From Nostocoides sp. HKS02 (GTDB lineage: Bacteria > Actinomycetota > Actinomycetes > Actinomycetales > Dermatophilaceae), in assembly GCF_009707485.1 (NCBI RefSeq), contig NZ_CP046121.1:2604001-2668000 (forward strand): 64,000 bases of DNA, written 5' to 3'. Numbering within the stretch: the stretch's first letter is position 1; each line of letters opens with the position of its first letter. The notes under the pieces were generated by a model. It was not told the origin of the DNA. It saw only the letters and a list, made by a program, of their open reading frames with translations, and searched no databases. Below, in pieces: positions 17,233 through 26,852 of this stretch. Made by a program: the position numbers and the translations under genes.

Positions 17233-18027
17233 CTAGAGCAGCGACCGCAACACGGGGACGAGGCCGTCCTCGTCGACGTCGAGGGTGACCTCGTCGGCCA
17301 CCGCCTTGACCGAGTCGGGCGCATTGCCCATCGCCACCCCGCGGGCCGCCCACTGCAGCATCTCGACATCGTTGCGCTGGTCGCCCACCGCGAGGGTGTA
17401 CCGGGGGTCGATCCCGAGCCGGCGCCGCAGGAGCTCGAGCGCCGACCCCTTCGAGACGCCTTCGGGGTTGAGGTCGAGCCACGCGCTGAACCCGACGGCG
17501 TAGCTCACCCCGTGCAGCCCGATCCGCTCGGTGAGCGCCAGGAAGTCCTCGGCCGTGCCGTTGGGCGCCCTGAACGTCACGCGGGTCACCGGCTCGGCCA
17601 CCAGCTCATCCCACGGCACCACGCGCAGCTCGCCCTGGAGCTCACCGTCGGGGAAGGGCGCACTCAGCTTGAACCCCACGCCAAGCTCCTCGACCGCCAC
17701 GACCGCGTCGGGCCACTCGGCACGGAGCAGGTTGAGCGCGGGGGCAGGGTCGAAGGTCACCGAGTCGATGATGCGAAAGCCCTTGTGTTCCAACGGATCC
17801 AACTCGAGGGTGACCGCGCCGTTGGAGCAGACGGCATACCCGCTGAAGACACCCAGCTCGTCGAGGATCATCGTCGTCGCGACGATCGAGCGACCGGTCG
17901 AGACGATGAGGTGATGACCTGCCGCGACGACCTCCTGCACCGCCGCGCGCACCGCAGGGGACAGCTCGCCGGCATGGTTGATGGTCGTGCCGTCGACATC
18001 GAGGGCGACGAGGTGCGGGACAGTCAT
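17233..18027 (-). CDS. HAD-superfamily Cof-type sugar-phosphate phosphatase
   Basis: A 264-residue haloacid-dehalogenase-type hydrolase, subclass IIB (Cof). Motif I is LVALDVDGTT with the nucleophile Asp at about residue 9; motif II is LIVSTGRS; motif III/IV is KGSALELL followed by LAVGDQRNDVEML. The cap domain lies between motifs II and III. Substrates are usually sugar phosphates or cofactor phosphates. Actinobacterial serS is often followed by such a gene, as here with lldD in between. Confidence 0.9.
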   Translation of the reverse strand: MTVPHLVALDVDGTTINHAGELSPAVRAAVQEVVAAGHHLIVSTGRSIVATTMILDELGVFSGYAVCSNGAVTLELDPLEHKGFRIIDSVTFDPAPALNLLRAEWPDAVVAVEELGVGFKLSAPFPDGELQGELRVVPWDELVAEPVTRVTFRAPNGTAEDFLALTERIGLHGVSYAVGFSAWLDLNPEGVSKGSALELLRRRLGIDPRYTLAVGDQRNDVEMLQWAARGVAMGNAPDSVKAVADEVTLDVDEDGLVPVLRSLL

Positions 18028-18036
18028 GGGCCGAGC

Positions 18037-19248
18037 CTACGGAAGGCGGACGTGCTGCAGACCGAGGTCCGCGATCCGCGGGGCGCCGAGCAGCGCCATC
18101 GTCCGGCGCACCTCCGCCGTGAGGATGTCGGCGGCGCGCTGGACGCCCTGCTCACCACCTGCCATCAGCCCGTAGAGGTAGGCCCGGCCCACGAGCACTG
18201 CGGTGGCGCCGAGGGCCACGGCTGCCACGACATCCGAGCCGGCCATGACGCCGGTGTCGACGAGCACCTCGGCGCCATCGCCCACGGCCTCGCGGACGTC
18301 GGGCAGCAGCCGCACCGGAACGGGTGCGCGGTCGAGCTGACGGCCCCCGTGGTTGGACAGCACGATGGCGTCGGCGCCAGCGGCGAGCACCAATCGGGCG
18401 TCGTCGACCGTCTGGACTCCCTTGACGATGAGCGGACCGCGCCAGGTGGCCCGCACCCACTCCAGGTCGCGCAGGGTCATCGTGGGGTCGAAGAGCGCGT
18501 TCATCATCTCGGCGACCGTCCCGTCCCACCGGTCGAGGCTGGCAAAGCGCAGGGGTTCGGTGGTGAGGAAGTTCAGCCACCAGCTCGGATGCCGTGCGCC
18601 GTCGAGGACCGTGCGGGCCGACAGCGCCGGCGGGATCGAGAAACCGTTGCGGGTGTCGCGCAGCCGCGCCCCGGCGACGGGCACGTCGACCGTGAGGATC
18701 AGCGCCTCGTAACCGGCTGCCTCGGCGCGACGCATGAGGTCCTCGGCGGCACCGTGGTCGCGCCAGACGTACAGCTGGAACCAGCGGCGCGCGTTCGGGG
18801 CAGCGGCCGCGACGGCCTCGATCGACGTCGTGCCCAGGGTGGACAAGCCGTAGGGGATACCCACGCGCTCGGCGACGCGGGCCACGGCCACCTCACCCTC
18901 GTGCTGCATCATCCGGGTGAACCCGGTGGGACCGAACCCGAACGGCAGGGCCGAGGGCGCGCCGAGCACGGTGGTCGTGGTGTCGATGTCGCCGACATCG
19001 CGCAGCACGGAGGGCCGGAACTCCAGGCCCGCGAAGGTCGCTCGGGCCCGACGCAGACTCAGCTCCTGCTCGGCGGCACCGTCGGTGTAGTCGAACACCG
19101 ATCGCGGCGTCCGCCGTCGCGCGACCTCGCGCAGGTCCGCGATCGTCAGCGCGGAGTCGAGCCGCCGTCGTCGCGGGTCGAGCTCGAACCGCTTGGGGCG
19201 CAGCAGCGGACGCAGCTCAGACCACTTCGGCAGCTGGCGATCGCTCAC
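18037..19248 (-). CDS. lldD: FMN-dependent L-lactate dehydrogenase (LldD2 type)
   Basis: A 403-residue alpha-hydroxy-acid dehydrogenase. The sequence follows mycobacterial LldD2 closely as I remember it: RRTPRSVFDYTDGAAEQELS, LPFGFGPTGFTRMM, YGLSTLGTTSIE, FQLYVWRD, then the FMN/active-site block IVLSNHGGRQLDRAP containing the catalytic His, DTGVMAGSDVVAAVALGA and LVGRAYLYGLMAGGEQGV. It oxidises L-lactate to pyruvate and passes electrons to the quinone pool. It lies 36 bp after serS, probably in one transcript. The related MftD subgroup is less likely because no mycofactocin genes are nearby. Confidence 0.9.
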   Translation of the reverse strand: MSDRQLPKWSELRPLLRPKRFELDPRRRRLDSALTIADLREVARRRTPRSVFDYTDGAAEQELSLRRARATFAGLEFRPSVLRDVGDIDTTTTVLGAPSALPFGFGPTGFTRMMQHEGEVAVARVAERVGIPYGLSTLGTTSIEAVAAAAPNARRWFQLYVWRDHGAAEDLMRRAEAAGYEALILTVDVPVAGARLRDTRNGFSIPPALSARTVLDGARHPSWWLNFLTTEPLRFASLDRWDGTVAEMMNALFDPTMTLRDLEWVRATWRGPLIVKGVQTVDDARLVLAAGADAIVLSNHGGRQLDRAPVPVRLLPDVREAVGDGAEVLVDTGVMAGSDVVAAVALGATAVLVGRAYLYGLMAGGEQGVQRAADILTAEVRRTMALLGAPRIADLGLQHVRLP

Positions 19249-19284
19249 CCACCCAACCTACGACCGGAGGTCAGTCGTCGGGGG

Positions 19285-20547
19285 TCAGACGGGCTTGAGG
19301 ACCTCGAGGCCGAGGAACGGCTGCAGCGCCTTCGGGACGACCACCGACCCGTCGGCCTGCTGGTGGTTCTCGAGGATGGCCACCAGCCACCGGGTGGTCG
19401 CCAAGGTGCCGTTGAGGGTCGCGACGGCGCGGGTGCCAGAGCCCTGTGGGTCCCGCTCGCGGGTGTTCAGGCGGCGCGCCTGGTACGTCGTGCAGTTCGA
19501 CGTCGAGGTGAGCTCGCGGTAGCGGCCCTGCGTGGGGACCCACGCCTCGCAGTCGAACTTGCGGGCCGCGGGTCCACCGAGGTCGCCCGCCGCCGTGTCG
19601 ATGACGCGGTAGGGCACCTCGATCTTGGCGAGCATCTCCTTCTCCCAGGACAGCAGCCGCTGGTGCTCGGCGGCGGCGTCCTCGACCCGGCAGTAGGTGA
19701 ACATCTCGACCTTGTGGAACTGGTGCACGCGGATGATGCCGCGGGTGTCCTTGCCGTGCGACCCGGCCTCGCGGCGGTAACAGGCCGACCACCCGGCATA
19801 CCGCTTGGGTCCCGCCGAGAGGTCGAGGATCTCGTCGGCGTGGTAGCCGGCGAGAGCCACCTCCGAGGTGCCCGTGAGGAAGAGGTCATCGGCCTCGAGC
19901 CGGTAGACCTCGTCGGCGTGCTTGTCGATGAAGCCGGCCCCCGCCATGACGTCGGTCTTGACCAGCGTGGGCGTGATCATCGGGGTGAAGCCGTGCTCGA
20001 CGGCCTGGGCGATGCCCATGTTCAGCAGCGCGAGCTCGAGTCGGGCACCGACACCGGTGAGGAAGTAGAACCGCGACCCGGCCACCTTGGCGCCGCGCTC
20101 CATGTCGATGGCGGCGAGCGACTCCCCGAGGGCGAGGTGGTCGCGTGGCTCGAAGTCGAACTCAGGGATGTCTCCGACCGTCTCGAGCACGACGTAGTCG
20201 TCCTCGCCCCCGACCGGCACGCCGTCCTCGACGATGTTGCCGAGCTGGCGCAGCAGGGTGTCGAGCTGCGCCTCGGCGGTCTCGGCCTGGGCCTGCAGCG
20301 CCTTGACCCGCGCCGCGACCTCCTTGGACTGCGCGAGCAGCGCCTGCTTGGCGTCGCCCTGCGCCTGGGCTACCTGCTTGCCCATCGACTTCTGCTCGGC
20401 CCGCAGCTGCTCGAACTCGGTCAGGGAGGCGCGGCGGGCCTGCTCCGCCGTGAGGATCGCGTCGACGATCCCGTCGTCCTCACCGCGGGCGCGCTGGCTC
20501 GCCCGGACACGGTCCGGGTCCTCACGCAGGAGCTTGATGTCGATCAC
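19285..20547 (-). CDS. serS: Seryl-tRNA synthetase
   Basis: A 420-residue class II synthetase. The N-terminal arm that grips the tRNA-Ser long variable loop is a coiled coil, residues about 30-100. Class II motif 2 is seen at [20 protein letters not shown] with [10 protein letters not shown]; motif 3 is [16 protein letters not shown] with the catalytic Arg. [12 protein letters not shown] marks the serine pocket. It charges tRNA-Ser (and tRNA-Sec where present). It heads a leftward run of five genes. Confidence 0.97.
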   Translation of the reverse strand: MIDIKLLREDPDRVRASQRARGEDDGIVDAILTAEQARRASLTEFEQLRAEQKSMGKQVAQAQGDAKQALLAQSKEVAARVKALQAQAETAEAQLDTLLRQLGNIVEDGVPVGGEDDYVVLETVGDIPEFDFEPRDHLALGESLAAIDMERGAKVAGSRFYFLTGVGARLELALLNMGIAQAVEHGFTPMITPTLVKTDVMAGAGFIDKHADEVYRLEADDLFLTGTSEVALAGYHADEILDLSAGPKRYAGWSACYRREAGSHGKDTRGIIRVHQFHKVEMFTYCRVEDAAAEHQRLLSWEKEMLAKIEVPYRVIDTAAGDLGGPAARKFDCEAWVPTQGRYRELTSTSNCTTYQARRLNTRERDPQGSGTRAVATLNGTLATTRWLVAILENHQQADGSVVVPKALQPFLGLEVLKPV

Positions 20548-20632
20548 CGGGTCAGCCTAGCGAGCGGTCGGGGGCCGTCCGCCACGCGATTCCCCGTTGC
20601 CGACCGCAGGGTCCCGGCCCGATCCTTGGCGT

Positions 20633-21280
20633 ATGCCGTCCGCCTCCACCCTCGCGTCGTTCGCCCTCGCGGCGACGGCGCTGATCCTGCTGCCCGGTCC
20701 CGCCATGCTCTTCCTCGTCTCGCGAGGCATCGGGCAGGGGCGGCGGCTGGCGCTCGCCTCGACCCTGGGCATCGAGGCCGCCACGGCGACGATGGTGCTG
20801 CTCACCGCGTTCGGGCTGTCCGCACTGATCAGCTCGTCGGTGCTGGCCTTCTCGATCGTGAAGTATGCCGGCGCGGCATACCTCGTCTACCTCGCCGTCC
20901 GGGAGTTTCGCGCGCGCGGTCACTTCGCCCTGGCGGCAGCCCCCGTCTCGGGGCCGCTACGCGCCTTCGCCGACGCCTACCTGGTCGGCATCTCCAACCC
21001 GAAGACGGCGGTGTTCTTCCTCGCCTTCTTCCCGCAGTTCGTGCACCAGGGATCGGCCGGATCGGGCCCGGTCTGGTCGCAGGTGCTCGTCCTGGGTGCG
21101 GTCTTCGTCGTCATCGGCCTCGTCTTCGACAGCACCTACGCCCTCTCGGCGGGCAGCGTCGGCCAGTGGCTGCAGCGGCACCCGAAGGCCGTGGACCGGC
21201 AGAGGTTCGTCAGTGGCGGGATCTTCCTCGCCATGGGTGGCGCCGCCGCCCTCACCGGCCACCCGGAACGGCCGGCCTGA
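20633..21280 (+). CDS. LysE/RhtB-family exporter
   Basis: A 215-residue membrane protein with six hydrophobic helices. The N-terminal LILLPGPAMLFLVSRGIGQGRR is the LysE/RhtB signature with the GPAM turn, and the mid-protein VGISNPKTAVFFLAFFPQFV is equally typical. Members export amino acids and analogues. ATG 20633 falls inside a GTATGCC motif. The residues KYAGAAYLVY are encoded with TAT-GCC and GCA-TAC at the motif sites but TAC for the last Tyr, a clear example of the window-wide bias. Confidence 0.88.
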   Translation: MPSASTLASFALAATALILLPGPAMLFLVSRGIGQGRRLALASTLGIEAATATMVLLTAFGLSALISSSVLAFSIVKYAGAAYLVYLAVREFRARGHFALAAAPVSGPLRAFADAYLVGISNPKTAVFFLAFFPQFVHQGSAGSGPVWSQVLVLGAVFVVIGLVFDSTYALSAGSVGQWLQRHPKAVDRQRFVSGGIFLAMGGAAALTGHPERPA

Positions 21281-21282
21281 GC

Positions 21283-21834
21283 TCAGGCGCCGACGTCGAC
21301 GAGGTGGTGGGCCAGGTCGTGCAGGAAGTACTGACCCAGGGTGAGCACGCTGAACTCGGACCCGTTGCTGCGCAGGCCGCGGCGCTGCCAGTCGTCCTCG
21401 CCGACCGAGGCAAAGGCCGCCGAGGCGTCGCGCGCCGCGGCGGTCAGCTCCGCGCTGACCACGGCCGGGTCCTGCTCGGCATACCGCTGCGCCACCGCGG
21501 TCTCGTCCTGGTCCCAGTTGGGGAACGCCGGTCCGTCCTCGGCGAGCATCAGGTGGACGCGCCCCTCGAAGACCCGGCACACGTCCCGGACGTGACACCC
21601 GTACTCCAGGGGTGACCACACCCCGGGCGCGGGTCGGTCTCGGACCGTGGCCCGCGCGAGCACCGTCTCCCACGCAGCGGTGAGCTCGAGGATCTGCGCC
21701 GCCAGGTCCTTCGCGGGCACCCGCGCCGCCTCGAAGCCACAGTCCGGGCAGGTCCGCAGCAGCGTCCACGTCCAGTCCTTGTCGTCGGGGACGATCGTCA
21801 GCTGGTCATGGGCAGCCTGCTCGTGGTCGGTCAC
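21283..21834 (-). CDS. DinB-like helical-bundle protein
   Basis: A 183-residue protein of the DinB/YfiT metal-binding four-helix type. Putative metal ligands are His residues in WSPLEYGCHVRDVC and YFLHDLAHHLVDV. An N-terminal CPDCGFEA motif may bind zinc. In actinobacteria this fold includes mycothiol-dependent transferases and maleylpyruvate isomerases. It ends 3 bp from the end of the converging LysE-family gene. No specific reaction can be assigned. Confidence 0.75.
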   Translation of the reverse strand: MTDHEQAAHDQLTIVPDDKDWTWTLLRTCPDCGFEAARVPAKDLAAQILELTAAWETVLARATVRDRPAPGVWSPLEYGCHVRDVCRVFEGRVHLMLAEDGPAFPNWDQDETAVAQRYAEQDPAVVSAELTAAARDASAAFASVGEDDWQRRGLRSNGSEFSVLTLGQYFLHDLAHHLVDVGA

Positions 21835-21927
21835 GGGCCCACGCTAGTCGGATCGCTCGCGGGGTTTGCGCGTCCAGCCCCGGGCGAGCGCCCCTGACCT
21901 GCACTTACCGTGAGGTAACGTCGCCCC

Positions 21928-23040
21928 GTGCTTCGTGATCACTCCGGCTGGGTCGCCCTCGTGGCGGTCGCTGTCGTCGTCGTGCTCGCACTGGGCATCG
22001 CGGGCTGGGCCGGGATGCGGGTAAAGGCCGGTCGGGGCACCCATCGCCCCCGACGGTGGGGTCGCCGCCCGCACCGCAACGAGTTCCGCCCGGAGGGCTC
22101 GGTGTCCGACAGCCCCACCCGCCGGGCCGCGATCATCATCAACCCGACCAAGTTCGACGACCTCGACGCGGTGCGCCGCCGAATCACCGAGCAGTCGGTC
22201 TCGCACGGCTGGTCCGAACCCCTCTACATCCTCACCACCGAGAAGGACCCCGGTACCGGCCAGGCCCGCGACGCGGTCGCCCAGGGTGTCGACCTCGTCT
22301 GCGCACTGGGCGGCGACGGCACGGTCCGGGCGGTGGCTGCGGCGCTGGTCGGCACGGAGACCCCGATGGGGCTGCTCCCGGGGGGCACCGGCAACCTGCT
22401 GGCCCGCAACCTCGACCTGCCCTACGACGACCTGGGCGACGCCCTTCGGGTGGCCCTCACCGGTCAGAACACGCGCGTCGACGTCGGCCGGCTCACCCTC
22501 GACACCAGCGGCGAGGACCACCGGCCCGAGCAGCACATCTTCCTCGTCATGGCCGGGCTCGGGTTCGACGCCGCGATCATGGCCGACGCCCCGGAGAAGC
22601 TGAAGGCGAAGGTGGGCCCGGCGGCATACGTCGTGTCGGGTGCCCGCAACCTGCGTGGCCCGCAGTTCAAGATCCGGGTGACGGTGGACGACCACGAGGA
22701 GTTCACCCGCCGCGCCCGCACCGTCGTCGTCGGCAACTGCGGCAAGCTGCTCGGCGGCCTGGTGCTCATGCCCGAGGCAGAGCTCGACGACGGCCAGCTC
22801 GACATGGTGATCCTCTCGCCCAAGGGGGTCGTCGGCTGGGCAGCCATCGCCGCCCGGCTGGCCTCGAAGCGGCGCAAGGGACACCAGCGCGTCGACCACT
22901 ACACGAGCACCACCATCAAGGTGCGCGCCGACCGGCCCCAGGAGGTCCAGATCGACGGCGACACCCTCGGCAAGGCGCGCGCCATCACCGCAGAGGTCGT
23001 GCCCTCGGCCCTGGTCGTGCGCGTCGGATCGCCGCGCTGA
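21928..23040 (+). CDS. Diacylglycerol-kinase-family lipid kinase
   Basis: A 370-residue protein from GTG 21928. Residues about 9-30 form a membrane helix, followed by a basic stretch and the DAGK catalytic domain: AIIINPTKFDD, ALGGDGTVRAVAAAL (the GGDGT nucleotide loop), MGLLPGGTGNLLARNLDLP, and later VGNCGKLLGGLVLMPEAELDDG. It would phosphorylate diacylglycerol or a related lipid. The stop overlaps the ATG of a PAP2 phosphatase by one base (CTGATGG), and a second PAP2 gene follows, so kinase and opposing phosphatases share a transcript. Confidence 0.92.
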   Translation: MLRDHSGWVALVAVAVVVVLALGIAGWAGMRVKAGRGTHRPRRWGRRPHRNEFRPEGSVSDSPTRRAAIIINPTKFDDLDAVRRRITEQSVSHGWSEPLYILTTEKDPGTGQARDAVAQGVDLVCALGGDGTVRAVAAALVGTETPMGLLPGGTGNLLARNLDLPYDDLGDALRVALTGQNTRVDVGRLTLDTSGEDHRPEQHIFLVMAGLGFDAAIMADAPEKLKAKVGPAAYVVSGARNLRGPQFKIRVTVDDHEEFTRRARTVVVGNCGKLLGGLVLMPEAELDDGQLDMVILSPKGVVGWAAIAARLASKRRKGHQRVDHYTSTTIKVRADRPQEVQIDGDTLGKARAITAEVVPSALVVRVGSPR

Positions 23041-23744
23041 TGGCACGCGAGGCGCAGTCGGCAGGGCCAGCCCTCTCCCGGGTCGGGCGGCTGGTGCGCG
23101 CCATCGTCGCGATGGTGCTGTTCCTGGTCCCCGTGCTGCTGCTGGCGTTCGCCGTGCGGCAGAAGTTCGACCCCCTCGTGCACGCCGACGAGGACCTCAT
23201 CATCGCGGCCACCAACGCCACCCGGAGCGCTGGCGCCAAGGGTGGGCTGATCGCCCTCCAGGAGATCAGCCAGCCGGTCCGGGTCTACGTCGTGGCCGTG
23301 CTGGTCGCCCTCTGGGCCTGGAAGTTCCGGGGCCTGCGCAACCGCGCGCTGTGGGCGATCGTGACGATGATGGTCTCCTGGAACCTCGGGCTCGACGCCA
23401 AGCTCCTCGTGCAGCGCGCGCGCCCCGTCATCAAGGACCCGATCTCCCACGCCCCGGGCTACTCGTTCCCCTCGGGGCACGCGTTCAACACGACGGTCAT
23501 CGCCACCGTGATGGTGTTCCTGCTGTGGCCGCTGATGTCGGCGGCTGGACGCCGGCTCGCGATCACCCTCGCGGTCCTCGCGTCGGTGGCGGTGGGCCTG
23601 GACCGGATCTTCCTCGGCGTGCACTTCCCTTCGGACGTGTTGGCCGGGTGGATTCTCGGTTTGGGTATTACGTTCTCCTCATGGCTCGGTTTCATCGGCA
23701 GGACGCCCGCGACTTCCTCTTCCGGGCCGTCGCACCCGGCATAG
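23040..23744 (+). CDS. PAP2-family membrane phosphatase (first copy)
   Basis: A 234-residue polytopic phosphatase. The three PAP2 motifs are present: KLLVQRARP, PSGHAF, and DRIFLGVHFPSDV containing the catalytic His and Asp. It removes phosphate from lipid phosphates such as phosphatidate or undecaprenyl pyrophosphate at the outer membrane face. Start ATG 23040 overlaps the kinase stop. Its 3' end overlaps the next PAP2 gene by 64 bp in a different frame. Confidence 0.92.
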   Translation: MAREAQSAGPALSRVGRLVRAIVAMVLFLVPVLLLAFAVRQKFDPLVHADEDLIIAATNATRSAGAKGGLIALQEISQPVRVYVVAVLVALWAWKFRGLRNRALWAIVTMMVSWNLGLDAKLLVQRARPVIKDPISHAPGYSFPSGHAFNTTVIATVMVFLLWPLMSAAGRRLAITLAVLASVAVGLDRIFLGVHFPSDVLAGWILGLGITFSSWLGFIGRTPATSSSGPSHPA

Positions 23745-24379
23745 TCCTCTGGGGGGCGATCGTCGGCGTCGGACTGCTCCTCAAGGGGCCGTTGCTCCCC
23801 CTCTCGCACGACGAAGAGAGCGTCAGCAAGGACCTGGCGCAGCACCGCACCCCGGTGTGGAACTCCATCACCGCTGTGTGGTCCCACTTGGGCAACACCG
23901 AGATCATCATCGGCGTCTGCGTCGTCGTGGTGGCCATCCTCGTGTGGCGCACCCGCGACTGGCGGTTCTCGGTGGTCCCCGCGATCGCCATCGCCCTGCA
24001 GGCCACGATCTTCGTCATCGCCACCAACTTCATCGGGCGGCCTCGCCCCGACGTGCCCAAGCTCGACCCGGCCCCGCCCACCTCGAGCTACCCCAGCGGG
24101 CACGTGGGGGCCGCGTTCGCGCTCTACCTCTCGTTCACCCTGCTGGCGATGCGGATCGAGCGGGCGTGGCTGCGCTGGCTGACGTCCGTGGTGTGCATGG
24201 TGGTGCCCTTCTTCGTGTCCTACGCCCGCCTCTACCGGGGGATGCACCACGTCACCGACGTCGTCGTCGGCATGCTCAACGGTGTGCTTTGCGCCCTCCT
24301 GGCGTACGGCTGGTACCGCCAGCGTGCCCGCTCGGTCGAGCCCAACCCGGAACCAGCGAAAGCCAATGCCGTGCGCTGA
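23681..24379 (+). CDS. PAP2-family membrane phosphatase (second copy)
   Basis: A 232-residue membrane phosphatase. PAP2 motif 1 is NFIGRPRPDVPKLD, motif 2 is YPSGHVGAAFALY and motif 3 is SYARLYRGMHHVTDVVVG. It is only distantly similar to the preceding copy, so not a recent duplication. I start it at ATG 23681, which gives a 64-bp overlap with the upstream gene; no downstream start fits better before the first helix. Probably acts on lipid pyrophosphates or phosphatidylglycerophosphate. Confidence 0.9.
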   Translation: MARFHRQDARDFLFRAVAPGIVLWGAIVGVGLLLKGPLLPLSHDEESVSKDLAQHRTPVWNSITAVWSHLGNTEIIIGVCVVVVAILVWRTRDWRFSVVPAIAIALQATIFVIATNFIGRPRPDVPKLDPAPPTSSYPSGHVGAAFALYLSFTLLAMRIERAWLRWLTSVVCMVVPFFVSYARLYRGMHHVTDVVVGMLNGVLCALLAYGWYRQRARSVEPNPEPAKANAVR

Positions 24380-24405
24380 GGTCGGCACGGTGACAGGATC
24401 GAGAG

Positions 24406-25911
24406 GTGTCCGTACCAACCCGGCCCCGCCCCCAGACGATCTCCTACCCCGCGTCGGAGAGGAGGTCGGCCCGCAACGCCGTGGAGCGCGCCGACCCGCA
24501 CGTCATCGTCCTGTTCGGCGCGACCGGTGACCTCGCCCGGCGCAAGCTGCTGCCCGGTCTCGCGCACCTCGCCGCCTCCGAGCTCGCTCCCGACATCCGG
24601 GTCATCGGCACCTCCCTGGAGGACATGAGCGACGAGGAGTTCCGGACCTTCGCCAAGGAGGCGGTCGACGAGTTCGCCACCCACCCCCTCACCACCGAGC
24701 AGTGGGACCGGTTCGATGACACCCTCCACTACATCCCGCAGACGGCCGGTCCGGGACCGCTGCGCGCCGCCGTCGACCGCGCCGAGGAGGCTCTCGGACC
24801 CGACGCACGCCGGCTGCACTACCTCTCGGTGCCGCCCAAGGCTGCCCTCGCCGTCCTGCAGATGCTGCGCGAGGCCGACCTGGTGAGCCGCTCACGGGTG
24901 GTCATGGAGAAGCCCTTCGGCACCGACCTGGCCAGCGCGATCGTGCTCAACGACACGGTGCACGAGACCTTCGCCGAGGACCAGATCTTCCGCATCGACC
25001 ACTTCCTCGGCAAGGAGGCCGCGCAGAACATCCTGGCGTTCCGGTTCGCCAACGGCCTGTTCGAGCCGATCTGGAACCGCAACTTCATCGACCACGTCCA
25101 GATCGACATCCCCGAGACCCTCGGCCTGGACCAGCGGGCCAACTTCTACGAGTCCACCGGCGCCTACAAGGACATGGTCGTCACCCACCTGTTCCAGGTC
25201 ATGGCCTTCGTCGCCATGGAGCCCCCGACCGCGCTGGAGCCGCGGGCCATCTCCGAGGAGAAGAACAAGGTCTTCCGGTCGCTGCTCCCGATCGACCCCT
25301 CCCACGTCGTCCGCGGACAGTTCGCCGGGTACACCTCGTTGCCCGGGGTGGCGCCGGACTCCGACACCGAGACGTTCATCGCGCTCAAGTGCGGGCTCGA
25401 CAACTGGCGCTGGGCCGGCGTGCCGTTCTACCTGCGCACCGGCAAGAAGATGGCCGAGGGCGCCCGCATCATCTCGATCGCGTTCAAGGAGGCCCCGCGG
25501 TCGATGTTCCCGCCCAACTCAGGGGTCGGCTCGGCCGGTCCGGACCACCTCACCTTCGACCTGGCCGACGAGTCCAAGGTGTCGCTGTCGTTCTACGGCA
25601 AGCGCCCGGGGCCCGGCATGCGTCTGGAGAAGATCTCGATGCAGTTCTCCACCCAGGAGACCGAGCGCGCCGGCGACGTCCTCGAGGCGTACGAACGGCT
25701 CATCCTCGACGCCATGCGTGGCGACCACACGCTGTTCACGACCGCCGAGGGCATCGAGTCATTGTGGGAACGCTCCCAGCCGTTGCTCGACAACCCCCCG
25801 GAGGCCAAGCCCTACCCCGCCGGCACGTGGGGCCCGAACGCCATCCACCAGCTCGTTGCGCCGCACGCGTGGCGGCTGCCGTTCGAGCGGGTCTGGCGCG
25901 AGAAGAAGTAG
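24406..25911 (+). CDS. zwf: Glucose-6-phosphate 1-dehydrogenase
   Basis: A 501-residue enzyme from GTG 24406. NADP-binding motif FGATGDLARRKLLPGL lies near residues 38-53, the active-site signature RIDHFLGKE with the catalytic His follows, and VMEKPFGTDL and GKKMAEGARI complete the pattern. It oxidises glucose-6-phosphate to 6-phosphogluconolactone, the entry step of the oxidative pentose phosphate pathway. No opcA or transaldolase gene adjoins it here; it stands alone between a PAP2 gene and the converging pheA. Confidence 0.97.
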   Translation: MSVPTRPRPQTISYPASERRSARNAVERADPHVIVLFGATGDLARRKLLPGLAHLAASELAPDIRVIGTSLEDMSDEEFRTFAKEAVDEFATHPLTTEQWDRFDDTLHYIPQTAGPGPLRAAVDRAEEALGPDARRLHYLSVPPKAALAVLQMLREADLVSRSRVVMEKPFGTDLASAIVLNDTVHETFAEDQIFRIDHFLGKEAAQNILAFRFANGLFEPIWNRNFIDHVQIDIPETLGLDQRANFYESTGAYKDMVVTHLFQVMAFVAMEPPTALEPRAISEEKNKVFRSLLPIDPSHVVRGQFAGYTSLPGVAPDSDTETFIALKCGLDNWRWAGVPFYLRTGKKMAEGARIISIAFKEAPRSMFPPNSGVGSAGPDHLTFDLADESKVSLSFYGKRPGPGMRLEKISMQFSTQETERAGDVLEAYERLILDAMRGDHTLFTTAEGIESLWERSQPLLDNPPEAKPYPAGTWGPNAIHQLVAPHAWRLPFERVWREKK

Positions 25912-25925
25912 CCGCGGGCCGCAGG

Positions 25926-26852
25926 TTAGGAGCTACGCAGGGAGCGCAGCCAGGCGCGCGCCTCGCCGAACGCCTCGTCGCTGGTGTGCGGTGTGACCCG
26001 GACCGCCGTGCCGTGGGCGGCCGGATAGCTGCCGAGGAACCGAACCTCGGCGCACACCCGCTTGAGGCCGAGCAGCGCCTCGCCCACCCGCTCGTCGAGC
26101 ACGTGACCCTCGATGTCGATCGAGAAGCAGTAGCTGCCCATCGAGTCCTTGGTCGGGCGCGACTCCAGGCGCGACAGGTTGATCCCGCGAACGGCGAACT
26201 GCTCCAGCAGCTCGAGCAGGCCGCCGGCATGGTCGTCCCGCTGGAACAGCACCAAGGTCGTCTTGTCCGCGCCGGTCCGTTCGGGAAGCGCCCCGGGGCG
26301 CGACACCAGCACGAACCGCGTGACCGCGGCGGCGTTGTCACCGATGTTCTCGGCCAGCACGGTGAGCCCGTGGTTGCGGGCGGCGACCGGCGCGCACACC
26401 GCCGCGTCGTATGCCGCGTGCTCGCCCTCGCCCGCCAGGGCAGCCGCCGCCGCGGCGGTGGACAGCGTCGGGACGTAGGCGGCGTCCGGCACCGTCGCCT
26501 CCATCCAGCCCCGGACCTGCGCCCAGGCGTGGCTGTGGGTGCCCACCGCGCGGACCTGGCCGAGCGGCATACCGGGCCTGGCCGCCAGCACGAAGGTGAT
26601 CGGCACGAGCACCTCGGCGACGACCACGAGCGGGTCTCCGCTGGAGAGGGCGTCGAGGGTCGCGCTGACGCCGCCCTCGACGGAGTTCTCGATGGGGACC
26701 ATGGCACCGTCGACCTCGCCCGAGCGCAGCAGCGCGAGCGCCGCGTCGACCGAGCCGCACGGGCGGTGCTCAGCCCCGGCAGCGGGCGCCCAGGCGTCCA
26801 GCGCCATCTGGGTGAACGTGCCGGCCGGCCCGAGGTAGGCGTAGGTGGTCAC
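25926..26852 (-). CDS. pheA: Prephenate dehydratase
   Basis: A 308-residue enzyme. The N-terminal dehydratase domain starts TYAYLGPAGTFTQMAL; EVDGAMVPIENSVEGGV gives the active-site segment, and NIGDNAAAVTRFVLV ends the domain. The C-terminal ACT domain has GGLLELLEQFAVRGINLSRLESRPTK, the phenylalanine-binding ESRP motif. It makes phenylpyruvate from prephenate and is feedback-controlled by Phe. No chorismate mutase domain is fused. Its start region overlaps the stop of the upstream DUF4446 gene by 4 bp. Confidence 0.95.
   Translation of the reverse strand: MTTYAYLGPAGTFTQMALDAWAPAAGAEHRPCGSVDAALALLRSGEVDGAMVPIENSVEGGVSATLDALSSGDPLVVVAEVLVPITFVLAARPGMPLGQVRAVGTHSHAWAQVRGWMEATVPDAAYVPTLSTAAAAAALAGEGEHAAYDAAVCAPVAARNHGLTVLAENIGDNAAAVTRFVLVSRPGALPERTGADKTTLVLFQRDDHAGGLLELLEQFAVRGINLSRLESRPTKDSMGSYCFSIDIEGHVLDERVGEALLGLKRVCAEVRFLGSYPAAHGTAVRVTPHTSDEAFGEARAWLRSLRSS

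Noticed and set aside
17089..21615. A 1508-codon open frame on the plus strand
   Set aside because: It runs antisense through the RNA methyltransferase, HAD, lldD and serS genes; such long shadow frames are expected at high GC, and its product is low-complexity with no family motif.
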